From assembly GCF_006711645.1 (NCBI RefSeq), contig NZ_CP041247.1, positions 1,240,001 to 1,304,000 of the forward strand: a DNA stretch of 64,000 bases. Direction: 5' to 3'. Below the pieces are notes generated by a model that was given only the letters and a program-made list of their open reading frames with translations, did not search any database and was not told the origin of the DNA. Of the stretch, positions 29,135-39,359 are shown one piece after another. How positions within the stretch are numbered: position 1 is the first letter of the stretch; the number at the start of each line of letters is the position of its first letter. Made by a program: the position numbers and the translations under genes. This DNA is from Klebsiella electrica (GTDB lineage Bacteria; Pseudomonadota; Gammaproteobacteria; Enterobacterales; Enterobacteriaceae).

Positions 29135-30105
29135 TTTTCTCTCACGCCGCACGCACTTCGCGCCTGCGCCAGATGTGGCCGCTGGCGCTGTTTTTGCTGC
29201 TGGCGACAGCCGCGGGGATCTGGCTGTGGCAGGCCTGGCCGCAGGTCTTGCTGCAAAGCGCCATCTGGCAGCGGGCGTTGAATCTTGAGCTGAGCCGTCT
29301 GCTGAAAGCCGTTGCGGAAAACCCCTCTGCGGCGGGGTTCTCGCTGCTGGCGTTTAGTTTTATCTACGGCGTGCTGCACGCCCTGGGGCCAGGGCATGGC
29401 AAGATAGTGATTACCACCTGGCTGGCAACTCATCCGGCAAAACTTAAATCCAGTATCATGCTGACCCTGGCGGCCTCGCTCCTGCAGGGCGTTGTGGCGA
29501 TTGCGCTGGTGGTGGTGGTGTTAACCCTCCTGCAACTGCCGGCCAGGCAGCTGCATCTCAGTAGCTTCTGGCTGGAGAAAGGCAGCTATTTACTGGTGGG
29601 GGCGCTGGGTCTGCTGTTGTGCTGGCGGGCGCTGAAAAAGCTGCGGGCCGCGCTGCGGCGACCGACATTTACCGCCTTTACGCCGCACCACGTTCATCAT
29701 GCCCAGTGCGGATGCGGGCATCAGCATATGCCGGCACCGGAACAACTCCAAAGCGGCGATGACTGGCGCGCGCGGCTGGTCATTATCCTCTCGATGGGGA
29801 TGCGGCCCTGTTCCGGGGCGATTATGGTCCTGCTGTTTAGTAAAGTGATTGGCGTGTTTAACTGGGGAATGGCGGCCGCACTGGCGATGGCGGCAGGCAC
29901 GTCGTTGACCATTAGCGGGCTGGCGCTACTGGTTCATGGTTTCCGGCAACTGGCCGTTAAGCTCAGCGGCAATAAGTCGCCACCGCTGTGGCAACACGTT
30001 GCCTGGGCGACGCTGGCATTGGCCGGCGGTGTGATTTTACTGGTTGCGGCGCTGGTGATGTGGAGCAGTGCGGCGCCTGTCGGCGGGGGCTTACGACCCT
30101 TTTAA
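29125..30105 (+). CDS. NicO/RcnA-type nickel/cobalt transporter
   Basis: A 326-residue inner-membrane protein with six or more hydrophobic segments. The first conserved motif is HALGPGHGKIVITTW, a metal-coordinating histidine helix. A cytoplasmic or periplasmic loop is histidine/cysteine-rich (TPHHVHHAQCGCGHQH), and SMGMRPCSGAI follows near residue 230. The family moves Ni2+ or Co2+; direction cannot be read from sequence. It starts inside the DUF1007 gene, so the two are coupled. Confidence 0.87.
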   Translation: MSVIFSHAARTSRLRQMWPLALFLLLATAAGIWLWQAWPQVLLQSAIWQRALNLELSRLLKAVAENPSAAGFSLLAFSFIYGVLHALGPGHGKIVITTWLATHPAKLKSSIMLTLAASLLQGVVAIALVVVVLTLLQLPARQLHLSSFWLEKGSYLLVGALGLLLCWRALKKLRAALRRPTFTAFTPHHVHHAQCGCGHQHMPAPEQLQSGDDWRARLVIILSMGMRPCSGAIMVLLFSKVIGVFNWGMAAALAMAAGTSLTISGLALLVHGFRQLAVKLSGNKSPPLWQHVAWATLALAGGVILLVAALVMWSSAAPVGGGLRPF

Positions 30106-30111
30106 GGAGCA

Positions 30112-30138
30112 CCCTCACCCCGTGTGCCGGGGTGAGGG
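30112..30138. terminator. Hairpin between the NicO gene and suhB
   Basis: CCCTCACCCC pairs perfectly with GGGGTGAGGG around a 7-nt loop, between converging genes. It is a likely shared terminator without a clear T-run. Confidence 0.65.
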
Positions 30139-30146
30139 GAGAAGAA

Positions 30147-30950
30147 TTAGCGCTTCAGCGCTTCACTCAGTTCGTCACGCATATTCGCCAGCATGGCTTT
30201 CACAACGCGCGGATTGCCCGCCACGATGTTGCCGCTCATCAGGTAGTTGTGACCGCCGGTGAAATCGCAGACCAGCGCGCCCGCTTCACGAGCGATCAGC
30301 TCGCCTGCGGCAAAATCCCACGGTTTCAGCGCAATTTCAAAATAACCGTCAACGCGGCCTGCGGCCACGTAAGCCAGATCCAGCGCGGCAGAACCGGTGC
30401 GACGGAAATCAGCACACTCGGTAAACAGCTTACCGAGAATATTCATGTACGCTGTTGCGTGCTGTTTCGCTTTGAACGGGAAGCCGGTCGCCAGGATTGT
30501 GCCATCGAGATCGCGGGCGTTGCTGCCGCGCAGACGGTAGCCGTTCAGCTGTGCGCCCTGACCACGGGTCGCCGTGAACAGTTCGTTACGCATTGGATCG
30601 TAAACCACCGCGACTTCAGTACGGCCTTTGATGCGTACGGCGATGGAAACAGAGAAGTGGGGCAGACGTTTGACGAAGTTGGTGGTGCCATCCAGTGGAT
30701 CGATAACCCATTGAACATCCTGATCTTCACCTGCGTGTTCACCGCTTTCTTCGGTGATGATGGTGTGCTGCGGGTAAGATTTGCGAATGGTTTCAATAAT
30801 CAGCGCTTCAGCTGCTTTATCGACGTTGGTCACAAAATCATTGCTGCCTTTCTGGCTGGTTTCTACGGAGTCTGGGGTTTCGTAGTGCTTGGCAATTAAA
30901 TTACCCGCCTTGCGCGCTGCGCGCACGGCGATGTTCAGCATCGGATGCAT
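30147..30950 (-). CDS. suhB: Inositol-1-monophosphatase / rRNA antitermination factor
   Basis: 267 residues, the same as E. coli SuhB. Seen: the Mg-binding DPLDGTTNF, the acidic TEESGEHAGED, and the C-terminal LKPWDFAAGELIAREAGA. It hydrolyses inositol phosphate in vitro. In E. coli it also joins the Nus complex that supports rRNA transcription and processing. It is divergent from trmJ across 120 bp, as in E. coli. Confidence 0.97.
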   Translation of the reverse strand: MHPMLNIAVRAARKAGNLIAKHYETPDSVETSQKGSNDFVTNVDKAAEALIIETIRKSYPQHTIITEESGEHAGEDQDVQWVIDPLDGTTNFVKRLPHFSVSIAVRIKGRTEVAVVYDPMRNELFTATRGQGAQLNGYRLRGSNARDLDGTILATGFPFKAKQHATAYMNILGKLFTECADFRRTGSAALDLAYVAAGRVDGYFEIALKPWDFAAGELIAREAGALVCDFTGGHNYLMSGNIVAGNPRVVKAMLANMRDELSEALKR

Positions 30951-31070
30951 CGGTCTCTCTCACTGGATGTTAAAGAACGGGAAAAAACGGCGCATATAGT
31001 AACAGCGAATTCTGCCTATGTCTTCGTTTTATGATAGCATGCGTGAATAATCTTTAGCCGAAGAACCATA

Positions 31071-31802
31071 ATGCTGCAAAATATTCGAATCGTACTGGTA
31101 GAAACATCACATACTGGAAACATGGGTTCCGTTGCCCGGGCCATGAAAACCATGGGGTTAACTAATCTGTGGCTGGTTAACCCGCTGGTTAAACCGGATT
31201 CTCAGGCTATCGCGCTGGCCGCTGGCGCCAGTGACGTGATTGGCAATGCGCAGATCGTCGATACCCTGGATGAAGCCCTGGCCGGCTGCAGCCTGGTGGT
31301 GGGAACCAGTGCTCGTTCACGTACTCTGCCGTGGCCGATGCTTGACCCGCGCGAGTGCGGTCTGAAGAGCGTGGCGGAAGGGCAGCACGCACCGGTTGCG
31401 TTGGTCTTTGGCCGCGAACGCGTTGGGCTGACTAACGATGAGCTGCAGAAATGTCACTATCATGTGGCTATTGCCGCAAACCCGGAATACAGCTCGCTGA
31501 ACCTGGCGATGGCGGTGCAGGTTATCGCCTACGAAGTGCGTATGGCCTGGCTGGCTACCCAGGAACAGGAAGAACCGGCAGTCGGGCACGAAGAGACGCC
31601 GTATCCGCTGGTTGATGATTTAGAACGTTTCTACGGCCACCTCGAGCAAACCCTGCTGGCCACCGGTTTTATTCGCGCCAGCCACCCGGGGCAGGTGATG
31701 AACAAACTGCGTCGTCTGTTTACCCGCGCGCGCCCGGAAAGCCAGGAGCTGAATATCCTGCGTGGTATGCTGGCGTCGATTGAGCAGAACAATAAAGAGT
31801 AA
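31071..31802 (+). CDS. trmJ: tRNA Cm32/Um32 methyltransferase
   Basis: A 243-residue SPOUT methyltransferase that 2'-O-methylates residue 32 of several tRNAs. Seen: [20 protein letters not shown] at the start, the knot region [14 protein letters not shown] and [15 protein letters not shown]. It lies upstream of iscR as in E. coli, separated by 229 bp with its own repeats and the isc promoter. Confidence 0.96.
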   Translation: MLQNIRIVLVETSHTGNMGSVARAMKTMGLTNLWLVNPLVKPDSQAIALAAGASDVIGNAQIVDTLDEALAGCSLVVGTSARSRTLPWPMLDPRECGLKSVAEGQHAPVALVFGRERVGLTNDELQKCHYHVAIAANPEYSSLNLAMAVQVIAYEVRMAWLATQEQEEPAVGHEETPYPLVDDLERFYGHLEQTLLATGFIRASHPGQVMNKLRRLFTRARPESQELNILRGMLASIEQNNKE

Positions 31803-31816
31803 TTGCGTGCGTTGCT

Positions 31817-31880
31817 GCCCGGCGGCGGCGCTTGTACGGGCCTGCGGTTTTGTCGGTAGCGCAGCGCAGCGCCGTGGGCA
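31817..31880. repeat. REP/BIME-like pair after trmJ
   Basis: GCCCGGCGGCGGCGCTTGT-ACGGGC is followed by an inverted, degenerate partner ending GCGCCGTGGGCA. GC-rich palindromes of this pattern occur after other genes in this window (39271-39342, 40142-40228). Confidence 0.5.
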
Positions 31881-31929
31881 AATAGAGACCGCACGGATGG
31901 TTAAATACCTGACTAAAACAGTCAAGTAA

Positions 31930-31954
31930 ATAGTTGACCAAATTACTCGGGAAT
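31930..31954 (+). promoter_or_regulatory. isc operon promoter with IscR type 1 site
   Basis: ATAGTTGACCAAATTACTCG and the following bases closely match the E. coli iscR promoter, where [2Fe-2S]-IscR binds type 1 sites and represses the operon. TTGACC inside it can serve as the -35 element. This makes isc expression rise when Fe-S clusters are scarce. Confidence 0.75.
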
Positions 31955-32031
31955 GTCAGACTTGCCCTTGCTATGCAATACCCATATTAATAAAAAGCCC
32001 GGGCAGGGGCGAGTTTGAGGTTAAGTAAGAC

Positions 32032-32523
32032 ATGAGACTGACATCTAAAGGGCGTTATGCTGTGACCGCGATGCTGGACGTTGCGCTCAACTCTGAATCG
32101 GGCCCGGTTCCGTTGGCTGATATTTCTGAACGTCAGGGGATCTCGCTGTCCTATCTGGAACAGCTGTTTTCCCGTCTGCGTAAAAATGGTCTGGTATCCA
32201 GCGTACGTGGCCCAGGCGGCGGTTATTTGTTAGGTAAAGAAGCGGGCAGCATCGCCGTAGGCGAAGTGATCAGCGCAGTAGACGAATCGGTTGACGCGAC
32301 CCGTTGTCAGGGTAAAGGCGGCTGCCAGGGCGGCGATAAATGCCTGACCCACGCGCTGTGGCGTGACCTGAGCGAACGTCTGACCAGCTTCCTGAACAAT
32401 ATCACCCTGGGTGAACTGGTGAATAACCAGGAAATCCTCGATGTTTCAGGTCGTCAGCATAGCCATGAATCCCAGCGCAATACCCGCACTCAGGACGCCA
32501 TTGACGTCAAGCTGCGTGCGTAA
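32032..32523 (+). CDS. iscR: Rrf2-family Fe-S cluster regulator IscR
   Basis: 163 residues. The N-terminal winged HTH ([38 protein letters not shown]) is followed by the cluster cysteines in [13 protein letters not shown]. [2Fe-2S]-IscR represses the isc operon, and the apo form controls other genes such as suf in E. coli. First gene of iscRSUA-hscBA-fdx-iscX. Confidence 0.98.
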   Translation: MRLTSKGRYAVTAMLDVALNSESGPVPLADISERQGISLSYLEQLFSRLRKNGLVSSVRGPGGGYLLGKEAGSIAVGEVISAVDESVDATRCQGKGGCQGGDKCLTHALWRDLSERLTSFLNNITLGELVNNQEILDVSGRQHSHESQRNTRTQDAIDVKLRA

Positions 32524-32532
32524 CTCATCCTG

Positions 32533-32566
32533 TTTCAGCTTGCGGCATCGCTGCGGCAGGCTGAAA
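32533..32566 (+). promoter_or_regulatory. iscR-iscS intergenic stem-loop
   Basis: TTTCAGC and GCTGAAA close a GC-rich hairpin just after the iscR stop. In E. coli a structured iscR-iscS spacer protects iscR mRNA when the small RNA RyhB blocks iscS; this element sits in the matching place. RyhB pairing here was not tested. Confidence 0.5.
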
Positions 32567-32697
32567 AGGTCAGAGTAAAACGATAAAAAAGAGATTTCAG
32601 AATCAGGCCGGAATGTTGCGACATCCCGTGTCCCCGGTCGTACATCAAGCCGGTTGCCTGGTTCCTTGCATTGAGTGATGTACGGAGTTAAAGAGCA

Positions 32698-33912
32698 ATG
32701 AAATTACCGATTTACCTCGATTACTCCGCAACAACGCCGGTGGATCCGCGTGTTGCCGAGAAAATGATGCAGTTCCTGACCCTGGACGGGACCTTTGGTA
32801 ACCCGGCCTCTCGTTCACACCGTTTCGGTTGGCAGGCTGAAGAGGCGGTTGATATCGCCCGTAATCAGATTGCTGAACTGGTCGGCGCCGATCCGCGTGA
32901 AATCGTCTTTACCTCCGGTGCAACGGAATCCGACAACCTGGCGATTAAAGGTGCAGCCAACTTTTATCAGAAAAAAGGCAAGCACATTATCACCAGCAAA
33001 ACCGAGCACAAAGCGGTTCTGGATACCTGTCGCCAGCTGGAGCGTGAAGGTTTCGACGTCACCTACCTGGCGCCGCAGCGCAACGGGATTATCGATCTGA
33101 AAGAGCTGGAAGCCGCGATGCGTGACGACACCATCCTGGTCTCCATCATGCACGTCAACAACGAAATCGGCGTGGTGCAGGATATCGCCACCATCGGCGA
33201 ACTGTGCCGCGCGCGTGGCATCATTTACCACGTTGATGCCACCCAGAGCGTGGGCAAACTGCCTATCGATCTGAGCCAGCTGAAAGTTGACCTGATGTCC
33301 TTCTCCGGTCACAAAATTTATGGTCCTAAAGGTATTGGCGCACTGTACGTTCGTCGCAAACCGCGTATCCGCATTGAAGCGCAGATGCACGGCGGCGGTC
33401 ACGAGCGCGGCATGCGTTCCGGTACCCTGCCAGTCCACCAGATCGTCGGTATGGGTGAAGCTTACCGTATCGCCAAAGAAGAGATGGAAACCGAGATGGC
33501 GCGTCTGCGCGGTCTGCGTAACCGTCTGTGGGACGGCGTAAAAGATATGGAAGAGGTTTACCTCAACGGCGACCTCGAGCAGGGCGCGCCGAACATTCTC
33601 AACGTCAGCTTCAACTATGTTGAAGGCGAGTCGCTGATTATGGCGCTGAAAGACCTGGCCGTTTCCTCCGGTTCTGCTTGCACCTCCGCAAGCCTTGAGC
33701 CGTCCTATGTGCTTCGCGCACTGGGCATGACTGACGAACTGGCACACAGTTCTATCCGTTTCTCTTTAGGTCGATTCACTACCGAAGAAGAGATTGACTA
33801 CACCATTGATCTGGTTCGTAAATCCATCGGCCGTCTGCGCGATCTTTCTCCGCTGTGGGATATGTTCAAGCAGGGCGTGGATCTGAACAGCATCGAATGG
33901 TCACATCATTAA
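32698..33912 (+). CDS. iscS: Cysteine desulfurase
   Basis: A 404-residue PLP enzyme that takes sulfur from cysteine for Fe-S clusters, thiolated tRNA and cofactors. Seen: PLP lysine in [12 protein letters not shown] near 206 and the sulfur-carrying cysteine in [17 protein letters not shown] near 328, plus the histidine in KTEHKAVLD. Same length as E. coli IscS. Confidence 0.99.
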   Translation: MKLPIYLDYSATTPVDPRVAEKMMQFLTLDGTFGNPASRSHRFGWQAEEAVDIARNQIAELVGADPREIVFTSGATESDNLAIKGAANFYQKKGKHIITSKTEHKAVLDTCRQLEREGFDVTYLAPQRNGIIDLKELEAAMRDDTILVSIMHVNNEIGVVQDIATIGELCRARGIIYHVDATQSVGKLPIDLSQLKVDLMSFSGHKIYGPKGIGALYVRRKPRIRIEAQMHGGGHERGMRSGTLPVHQIVGMGEAYRIAKEEMETEMARLRGLRNRLWDGVKDMEEVYLNGDLEQGAPNILNVSFNYVEGESLIMALKDLAVSSGSACTSASLEPSYVLRALGMTDELAHSSIRFSLGRFTTEEEIDYTIDLVRKSIGRLRDLSPLWDMFKQGVDLNSIEWSHH

Positions 33913-33938
33913 TCGGTAGGGTATAAGGAGAATTCATC

Positions 33939-34325
33939 ATGGCATACAGCGAAAAAGTTATCGATCATTACGAGAATCCGCGCAACGTCGGCTCTTTTGA
34001 CAACAGCGACGACAGCGTCGGCAGCGGCATGGTTGGCGCACCGGCGTGCGGCGACGTGATGAAGTTGCAGATTAAAGTCAACAATGAAGGTATCATTGAA
34101 GACGCGCGCTTCAAGACCTATGGTTGCGGTTCTGCTATCGCCTCCAGCTCCCTGGTTACCGAATGGGTGAAAGGGAAATCCCTGGACGAAGCTCAGGCTA
34201 TCAAGAACACCGATATTGCCGATGAACTGGAACTGCCGCCGGTGAAAATTCACTGCTCCATCCTGGCGGAAGACGCGATTAAAGCCGCGATTGCGGATTA
34301 TAAAAGCAAACGTGAAGCGAAATAA
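33939..34325 (+). CDS. iscU: Fe-S cluster scaffold protein
   Basis: A 128-residue scaffold on which [2Fe-2S] and [4Fe-4S] clusters are built. The three cluster cysteines are in GAPACGDVMKL, TYGCGSAIASSS and IHCSILAEDA, and the HscA-recognition motif LPPVK is present. AAGGAGAATTC precedes the ATG. Confidence 0.99.
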   Translation: MAYSEKVIDHYENPRNVGSFDNSDDSVGSGMVGAPACGDVMKLQIKVNNEGIIEDARFKTYGCGSAIASSSLVTEWVKGKSLDEAQAIKNTDIADELELPPVKIHCSILAEDAIKAAIADYKSKREAK

Positions 34326-34340
34326 TTAAGAGGTTATTGT

Positions 34341-34664
34341 ATGTCGATTACTCTTAGCGACAGCGCAGCGTCGCGAGTTAATTCCTTCCTGGCCAACCGC
34401 GGCAAAGGCTTCGGTCTGCGCCTGGGTGTCCGCACTTCGGGCTGCTCAGGTATGGCCTACGTGCTGGAATTTGTTGACGAGCCGGCGGCAGAAGACACCG
34501 TGTTTGAAGATAAAGGCGTCAAGGTAGTGATCGACGGCAAAAGCCTGCAGTTCCTCGACGGCACTCAGCTGGACTTCGTCAAAGAAGGCCTGAACGAAGG
34601 GTTTAAATTCACTAACCCGAATGTCAAAGATGAGTGCGGTTGCGGCGAAAGCTTTAACGTATAA
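34341..34664 (+). CDS. iscA: A-type Fe-S carrier
   Basis: 107 residues with the three conserved cysteines in [14 protein letters not shown] and ECGCGESF. It carries iron or a cluster to target proteins, notably [4Fe-4S] enzymes under aerobic conditions. Same length as in E. coli. Confidence 0.98.
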   Translation: MSITLSDSAASRVNSFLANRGKGFGLRLGVRTSGCSGMAYVLEFVDEPAAEDTVFEDKGVKVVIDGKSLQFLDGTQLDFVKEGLNEGFKFTNPNVKDECGCGESFNV

Positions 34665-34857
34665 TCCCGCCACTATCCGACGTGTTTCAGGCCGCATCAG
34701 GGCGGTAAACGCGTGAATCCCGGGGGCTGACAGCAGTCGGTCCTGCGGGTAAACGACGACAGCCCACGCAGAGGCGGCCCGGCATGCACGGGTAGAGGAC
34801 CCCACCGCGGTGAACCGTGAGTGGGGTTTGCTTTATCTCGTTAACCCTGAGGTTACT
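34665..34857 (+). promoter_or_regulatory. Structured iscA-hscB spacer
   Basis: 193 bp without a gene in an otherwise tight operon. It is GC-rich with several possible stems; the clearest is ACCCCAC pairing with GTGGGGT (about 34799-34828), followed by TTGCTTT. It could be a partial terminator or mRNA-stability element that lowers hscBA-fdx output. Function unproven. Confidence 0.4.
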
Positions 34858-35373
34858 ATGGACTATTTCACCCTCTTCGGGTTACCGGTCAGTTATACCC
34901 TTTCGCAAGAACAGCTGGCTGTCCGGTACCAGGATTTGCAGCGCCAGTATCATCCCGACAAGTTCGCCAGCGCGAGCGCGGCCGAACAGCTCGCCTCCGT
35001 GCAGCAATCCGCCACGATCAATCAGGCGTGGCAAACGCTCCGTCACCCGCTGACCCGCGCCGAATATCTCCTTTCGCTCCACGGCTATGACTTAGCCAGC
35101 GAGCAGCACACCGTGCGCGATACCGCCTTCCTGATGGAACAGCTGGAGCTGCGCGAAGAGCTGGATGAGATTGAAAAATCGCAGGATGAAGAACGTCTGG
35201 CGGCATTTATTAAACGCGTGAAGGGGATGTACGACGTTCGTCATCAGCAGGTTGTCGAACAATTAAATAGCGAGACGTGGGACGCGGCGGCGGATACCGT
35301 GCGTAAACTGCGTTTTCTCGATAAACTTCAGAGCGTTGCAGAACAACTCGAAGAAAAGCTGCTCGATTTTTAA
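34858..35373 (+). CDS. hscB: J-domain co-chaperone HscB
   Basis: 171 residues, the same as E. coli Hsc20. The N-terminal J domain has the HPD motif in QYHPDKFAS; the C-terminal helical bundle binds IscU. It brings IscU to HscA and stimulates its ATPase. The ATG at 34858 starts the conserved [13 protein letters not shown]; the in-frame ATG at 34810 is rejected because its 16 residues are not family sequence. Confidence 0.97.
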   Translation: MDYFTLFGLPVSYTLSQEQLAVRYQDLQRQYHPDKFASASAAEQLASVQQSATINQAWQTLRHPLTRAEYLLSLHGYDLASEQHTVRDTAFLMEQLELREELDEIEKSQDEERLAAFIKRVKGMYDVRHQQVVEQLNSETWDAAADTVRKLRFLDKLQSVAEQLEEKLLDF

Positions 35374-35388
35374 TTTTCGGAAGCAATT

Positions 35389-37239
35389 ATGGCCTTATTA
35401 CAAATTAGTGAGCCTGGTCTGAGTGCCGCGCCGCACCAGCGTCGTCTGGCGGCGGGGATTGACCTGGGCACCACCAATTCGCTGGTCGCTACCGTGCGTA
35501 GCGGTCAGGCCGAAACTCTGCCCGACCATCAGGGGCGCTACCTGCTGCCTTCCGTGGTGAACTACCATGAATCTGGCCTGAGCGTCGGCTACGACGCCCG
35601 ACACAATGCGGCCCTCGACCCGGTTAACACCATCAGCTCCGTAAAACGGATGATGGGGCGCTCGCTGGCCGATATCCAGACGCGTTACCCCCATTTGCCT
35701 TACCAGCTGCAGGCCAGCGAAAATGGTCTGCCGATGATTCAGACCGCCGGCGGTTTGCTCAACCCGGTGCGCGTTTCCGCCGACATCCTGAAGGCGCTGG
35801 CTGCCCGGGCAACGGAAGCCCTGTCCGGCGAACTCGACGGTGTGGTGATTACCGTCCCGGCCTACTTTGACGACGCCCAGCGCCAGGGCACCAAAGACGC
35901 CGCCCGACTGGCCGGTCTGCACGTACTGCGCCTGTTGAACGAGCCGACCGCCGCGGCCATTGCCTACGGCCTCGATTCCGGCCAGGAAGGGGTGATCGCG
36001 GTTTACGATCTTGGCGGCGGCACCTTTGATATTTCGGTGCTGCGCTTAAGCCGCGGCGTCTTTGAGGTGCTGGCGACCGGCGGCGATTCCGCGCTGGGCG
36101 GCGATGACTTTGACCATCTGCTGGCGGATTATCTGCGCGAACTGGCCGGGCTGAGCGATCGTAGCGACAACCGCCTGCAGCGCGAACTGCTGGATGCGGC
36201 GATCGCGGCGAAAATCGCCCTCAGCGATGCCGGTTCCGTCAGCGTTAGCGTCGGCGGCTGGCAGGGGGATATTACCCGTGACCAGTTTAATGAGCTGATT
36301 GCGCCGCTGGTGAAACGCACGCTGTTAGCCTGCCGTCGCGCGCTGAAAGATGCGGGCGTGGCGGCGCAAGAGGTGCTGGAAGTGGTCATGGTCGGCGGTT
36401 CAACCCGCGTGCCGCTGGTTCGTGAGCGCGTCGGTGAGTTCTTTGGCCGCACGCCGCTGACCACCATCGATCCGGACAAAGTGGTGGCTATTGGCGCCGC
36501 GATTCAGGCCGATATTCTGGTGGGCAACAAACCGGATAGCGAACTTCTGCTGCTCGATGTTATTCCGCTCTCTTTAGGGCTGGAGACGATGGGCGGTCTG
36601 GTGGAGAAAGTGATCCCGCGCAACACCACGATTCCGGTGGCGCGTGCGCAGGAGTTCACCACCTTTAAAGATGGCCAGACGGCGATGTCTATCCACGTCA
36701 TGCAGGGCGAGCGCGAACTGGTGCAGGATTGCCGTTCGCTGGCGCGCTTTGCGCTGCGCGGTATCCCGGCGCTACCGGCGGGCGGAGCGCACATTCGCGT
36801 TACCTTCCAGGTCGACGCCGATGGCCTGCTGAGCGTTACCGCGATGGAGAAATTGACCGGCGTCGAAGCCTCCATTCAGGTCAAGCCCTCCTACGGCCTG
36901 ACCGACAGCGAAATCGCCACCATGATTAAAGATTCGATGAGTCACGCCGAACAGGATATCAAGGCGCGGATGCTGGCTGAGCAAAAAGTCGAAGCCGCGC
37001 GCGTTCTTGAGAGCCTGGAAAGTGCGCTGGCCGCCGATGCCGCGCTGCTAAGCGCCGCAGAACGTCAGGCTATCGATGAAGCGACGGCGCAGCTGCGTGC
37101 GGTTGCCGCAGGCGATGACGCCGACGCGATTAAAGATGCGATTAAAAATACAGACACACAAACCCAGGAATTTGCCGCACGCCGCATGGACCAGTCGGTC
37201 CGTACTGCGCTGAAAGGCCAATCCGTGGACGAGGTTTAA
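35389..37239 (+). CDS. hscA: Hsp70-type chaperone HscA
   Basis: 616 residues, the same as E. coli. The ATPase domain has [26 protein letters not shown] and [12 protein letters not shown]; a peptide-binding domain from about 390 recognises LPPVK in IscU. It uses ATP to release the cluster from IscU. It lies 15 nt after hscB and one base before fdx. Confidence 0.98.
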   Translation: MALLQISEPGLSAAPHQRRLAAGIDLGTTNSLVATVRSGQAETLPDHQGRYLLPSVVNYHESGLSVGYDARHNAALDPVNTISSVKRMMGRSLADIQTRYPHLPYQLQASENGLPMIQTAGGLLNPVRVSADILKALAARATEALSGELDGVVITVPAYFDDAQRQGTKDAARLAGLHVLRLLNEPTAAAIAYGLDSGQEGVIAVYDLGGGTFDISVLRLSRGVFEVLATGGDSALGGDDFDHLLADYLRELAGLSDRSDNRLQRELLDAAIAAKIALSDAGSVSVSVGGWQGDITRDQFNELIAPLVKRTLLACRRALKDAGVAAQEVLEVVMVGGSTRVPLVRERVGEFFGRTPLTTIDPDKVVAIGAAIQADILVGNKPDSELLLLDVIPLSLGLETMGGLVEKVIPRNTTIPVARAQEFTTFKDGQTAMSIHVMQGERELVQDCRSLARFALRGIPALPAGGAHIRVTFQVDADGLLSVTAMEKLTGVEASIQVKPSYGLTDSEIATMIKDSMSHAEQDIKARMLAEQKVEAARVLESLESALAADAALLSAAERQAIDEATAQLRAVAAGDDADAIKDAIKNTDTQTQEFAARRMDQSVRTALKGQSVDEV

Positions 37240-37240
37240 T

Positions 37241-37576
37241 ATGCCAAAGATTGTTTTTCTGCCCCATCAGGACCTGTGCCCGGATGGCGTAGTTGTGGAA
37301 GCTGAGATCGGTGAGACCATTCTGGATGCTGCTCTGCGCAGCGGCATTGAGATTGAACACGCCTGCGAAAAATCCTGTGCCTGCACCACCTGCCACTGCA
37401 TCGTGCGTGAAGGTTTTGACTCGCTGGCCGAAAGTACCGAAGATGAAGATGATATGCTGGATAAGGCCTGGGGGCTGGAGCCCGACAGCCGTCTGAGCTG
37501 CCAGGCGCGCGTGACCCACGATGATCTGGTCGTCGAGATCCCGCGTTATACTATCAACCACGCACGCGAGCATTAA
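37241..37576 (+). CDS. fdx: [2Fe-2S] ferredoxin of the isc system
   Basis: A 111-residue adrenodoxin-type ferredoxin with cluster cysteines in [12 protein letters not shown] and LSCQARV. It supplies electrons for cluster assembly. The start lies one base after the hscA stop. Confidence 0.98.
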   Translation: MPKIVFLPHQDLCPDGVVVEAEIGETILDAALRSGIEIEHACEKSCACTTCHCIVREGFDSLAESTEDEDDMLDKAWGLEPDSRLSCQARVTHDDLVVEIPRYTINHAREH

Positions 37577-37577
37577 T

Positions 37578-37778
37578 ATGGGACTGAAATGGACCGATAG
37601 TCGTGAAATTGGTGAAGCGCTGTATGACGCCTTCCCGGATCTCGACCCGAAAACCGTGCGCTTCACCGATATGCATCAGTGGATTTGCGAGCTGGAAGAG
37701 TTTGATGACAATCCGACCGCATCCAATGAAAAAATTCTGGAGGCGATTCTGCTAGTCTGGTTAGATGAAGCAGAATAA
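37578..37778 (+). CDS. iscX: IscS-binding protein IscX
   Basis: A 66-residue acidic protein ([34 protein letters not shown]) that binds IscS and iron and tunes assembly. The ATG at 37578 is one base after the fdx stop and matches E. coli; a longer in-frame extension back to 37521 lies inside fdx. Confidence 0.96.
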   Translation: MGLKWTDSREIGEALYDAFPDLDPKTVRFTDMHQWICELEEFDDNPTASNEKILEAILLVWLDEAE

Positions 37779-37975
37779 TTTCCGTAACATGCTTCACGCC
37801 GCAGATGCGTGGGTCGTGGTTGCTCACTCCCGCCGCACAGTTATCTGTGAGTCCGGGGAATGAGCGGCTGAGCGCCTTCTCCTGCAGCGTGAATCAGCGG
37901 AAAAATAATATGGGCTGCCTTTTGGCGGCCCTTTTGCCAAATGCGGCTCCTTTGCCAAATAAGGATAAAGATAAA

Positions 37976-39262
37976 ATGACCGAAGCCATGAAGATTACGC
38001 TGACGACCCAACCTGCCGACGCGCGCTGGGGAGAAAAAGCGGCTTACAGCATTAATAATGACGGCATCACCCTGCATCTGAACGGTAAAGACGACCTCGG
38101 TTTGATTCAGCGCGCGGCGCGTAAAGTCGACGGGATGGGGATCAAGCACGTCGCGCTGAGCGGCGAAGGCTGGGATACCGACCGTGCGTGGGCATTCTGG
38201 GCCGGCTACAAAGGGCCGAAGGGCAGCCGCAAGGTGGAATGGCCGGCGCTGGACGACGCGCAGAAAAGCGAGCTGGACAATCGGCTGACGATTATTGACT
38301 GGGTGCGGGATACCATTAACGCGCCGGCGGAAGAGCTTGGCCCGGAACAGCTGGCTCAGCGCGCGGTCGATCTGCTGTGCAGCGTCGCCTGCGACAACGT
38401 GACTTACCGTATTACAAAAGGCGAAGACCTGCGCGAGCAAGGCTATCTTGGCCTGCATACCGTTGGCCGTGGCTCCGAGCGTCCTCCGGTGCTGCTGGCT
38501 CTGGATTACAACCCAACCGGCGATAAAGAAGCCCCGGTGTACGCTTGCCTGGTCGGGAAAGGCATCACCTTCGATTCCGGCGGCTACAGCATCAAACAAA
38601 GCGCGTTTATGGATTCGATGAAATCCGATATGGGCGGCGCGGCAACGGTTACCGGCGCGCTGGCGTTCGCGATTACCCGCGGCCTGAACAAACGCGTGAA
38701 GCTGTATCTGTGCTGTGCAGACAACCTGATCAGCGGTAACGCCTTTAAACTGGGCGACATTATTCGCTATCGCAATGGCAAGACCGTGGAAATCATGAAC
38801 ACCGATGCCGAAGGCCGCCTGGTGCTGGCGGATGGCCTGATTGACGCCTCGGCGCAGAAACCTGAGCTGATCATCGATGCGGCCACCCTGACCGGGGCGG
38901 CGAAAACCGCGCTCGGCAACGACTACCATGCGCTGTTCAGCTTTGACGACCCGCTGGCTAACCGCCTGCTGGCGAGCGCGCAGGCAGAAAACGAAGCCTT
39001 CTGGCGCCTGCCGCTGGCCGAGTTCCACCGTGGTCAACTGCCGTCTAACTTCGCCGAACTGAACAACACCGGCAGCGCGGCCTATCCGGCTGGCGCCAGC
39101 ACCGCAGCCGGTTTCCTGTCGCATTTCGTTGAAAATTATCATCAGGGCTGGCTGCACATCGACTGCTCGGCGACCTATCGTAAAGCGGCGGTTGAGCAGT
39201 GGTCTGCTGGCGCTACCGGCCTCGGCGTGCGTACCATAGCGAATCTGCTGACGGCCGAGTAA
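37976..39262 (+). CDS. pepB: Aminopeptidase B
   Basis: 428 residues (E. coli 427), a leucyl-aminopeptidase-family enzyme binding two metal ions. Seen: [14 protein letters not shown] and the family signature [13 protein letters not shown] near residue 280. It removes N-terminal residues from peptides. The ATG at 37976 (MTEAMKITL) follows AAGGATAAAG and matches E. coli; the frame is open upstream to 37805 but that part is not conserved. The leader has two TTTGCCAAAT repeats (about 37934 and 37952). Confidence 0.95.
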   Translation: MTEAMKITLTTQPADARWGEKAAYSINNDGITLHLNGKDDLGLIQRAARKVDGMGIKHVALSGEGWDTDRAWAFWAGYKGPKGSRKVEWPALDDAQKSELDNRLTIIDWVRDTINAPAEELGPEQLAQRAVDLLCSVACDNVTYRITKGEDLREQGYLGLHTVGRGSERPPVLLALDYNPTGDKEAPVYACLVGKGITFDSGGYSIKQSAFMDSMKSDMGGAATVTGALAFAITRGLNKRVKLYLCCADNLISGNAFKLGDIIRYRNGKTVEIMNTDAEGRLVLADGLIDASAQKPELIIDAATLTGAAKTALGNDYHALFSFDDPLANRLLASAQAENEAFWRLPLAEFHRGQLPSNFAELNNTGSAAYPAGASTAAGFLSHFVENYHQGWLHIDCSATYRKAAVEQWSAGATGLGVRTIANLLTAE

Positions 39263-39270
39263 TCTTTTTT

Positions 39271-39342
39271 TGCCGGGTGGCGCTACGCTTACCCGGCCTA
39301 CAGAACCCGTAGGCCCGCGCAAGCGTAGCGCCGACGGGCAAT
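39271..39342. repeat. REP/BIME element between pepB and sseB
   Basis: GCCGGGTGGCGCTACGCTT-ACCCGGC is followed by an inverted copy (GTAGGCCCGCGCAAGCGTAG and on to CGGGCA). This is the usual enterobacterial paired REP layout after a gene. Confidence 0.8.
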
Positions 39343-39359
39343 TGTGAAGTAGCCAAACT

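Noticed and set aside
29988..30899. 303-codon open frame on + across suhB
   Set aside because: It is the antisense shadow of suhB, a complete conserved gene on the other strand; no family sequence or ribosome site supports it.
37841..39322. 493-codon open frame on - across pepB
   Set aside because: Shadow of pepB in GC-rich DNA; the translation has low-complexity arginine/histidine-rich character typical of antisense frames.
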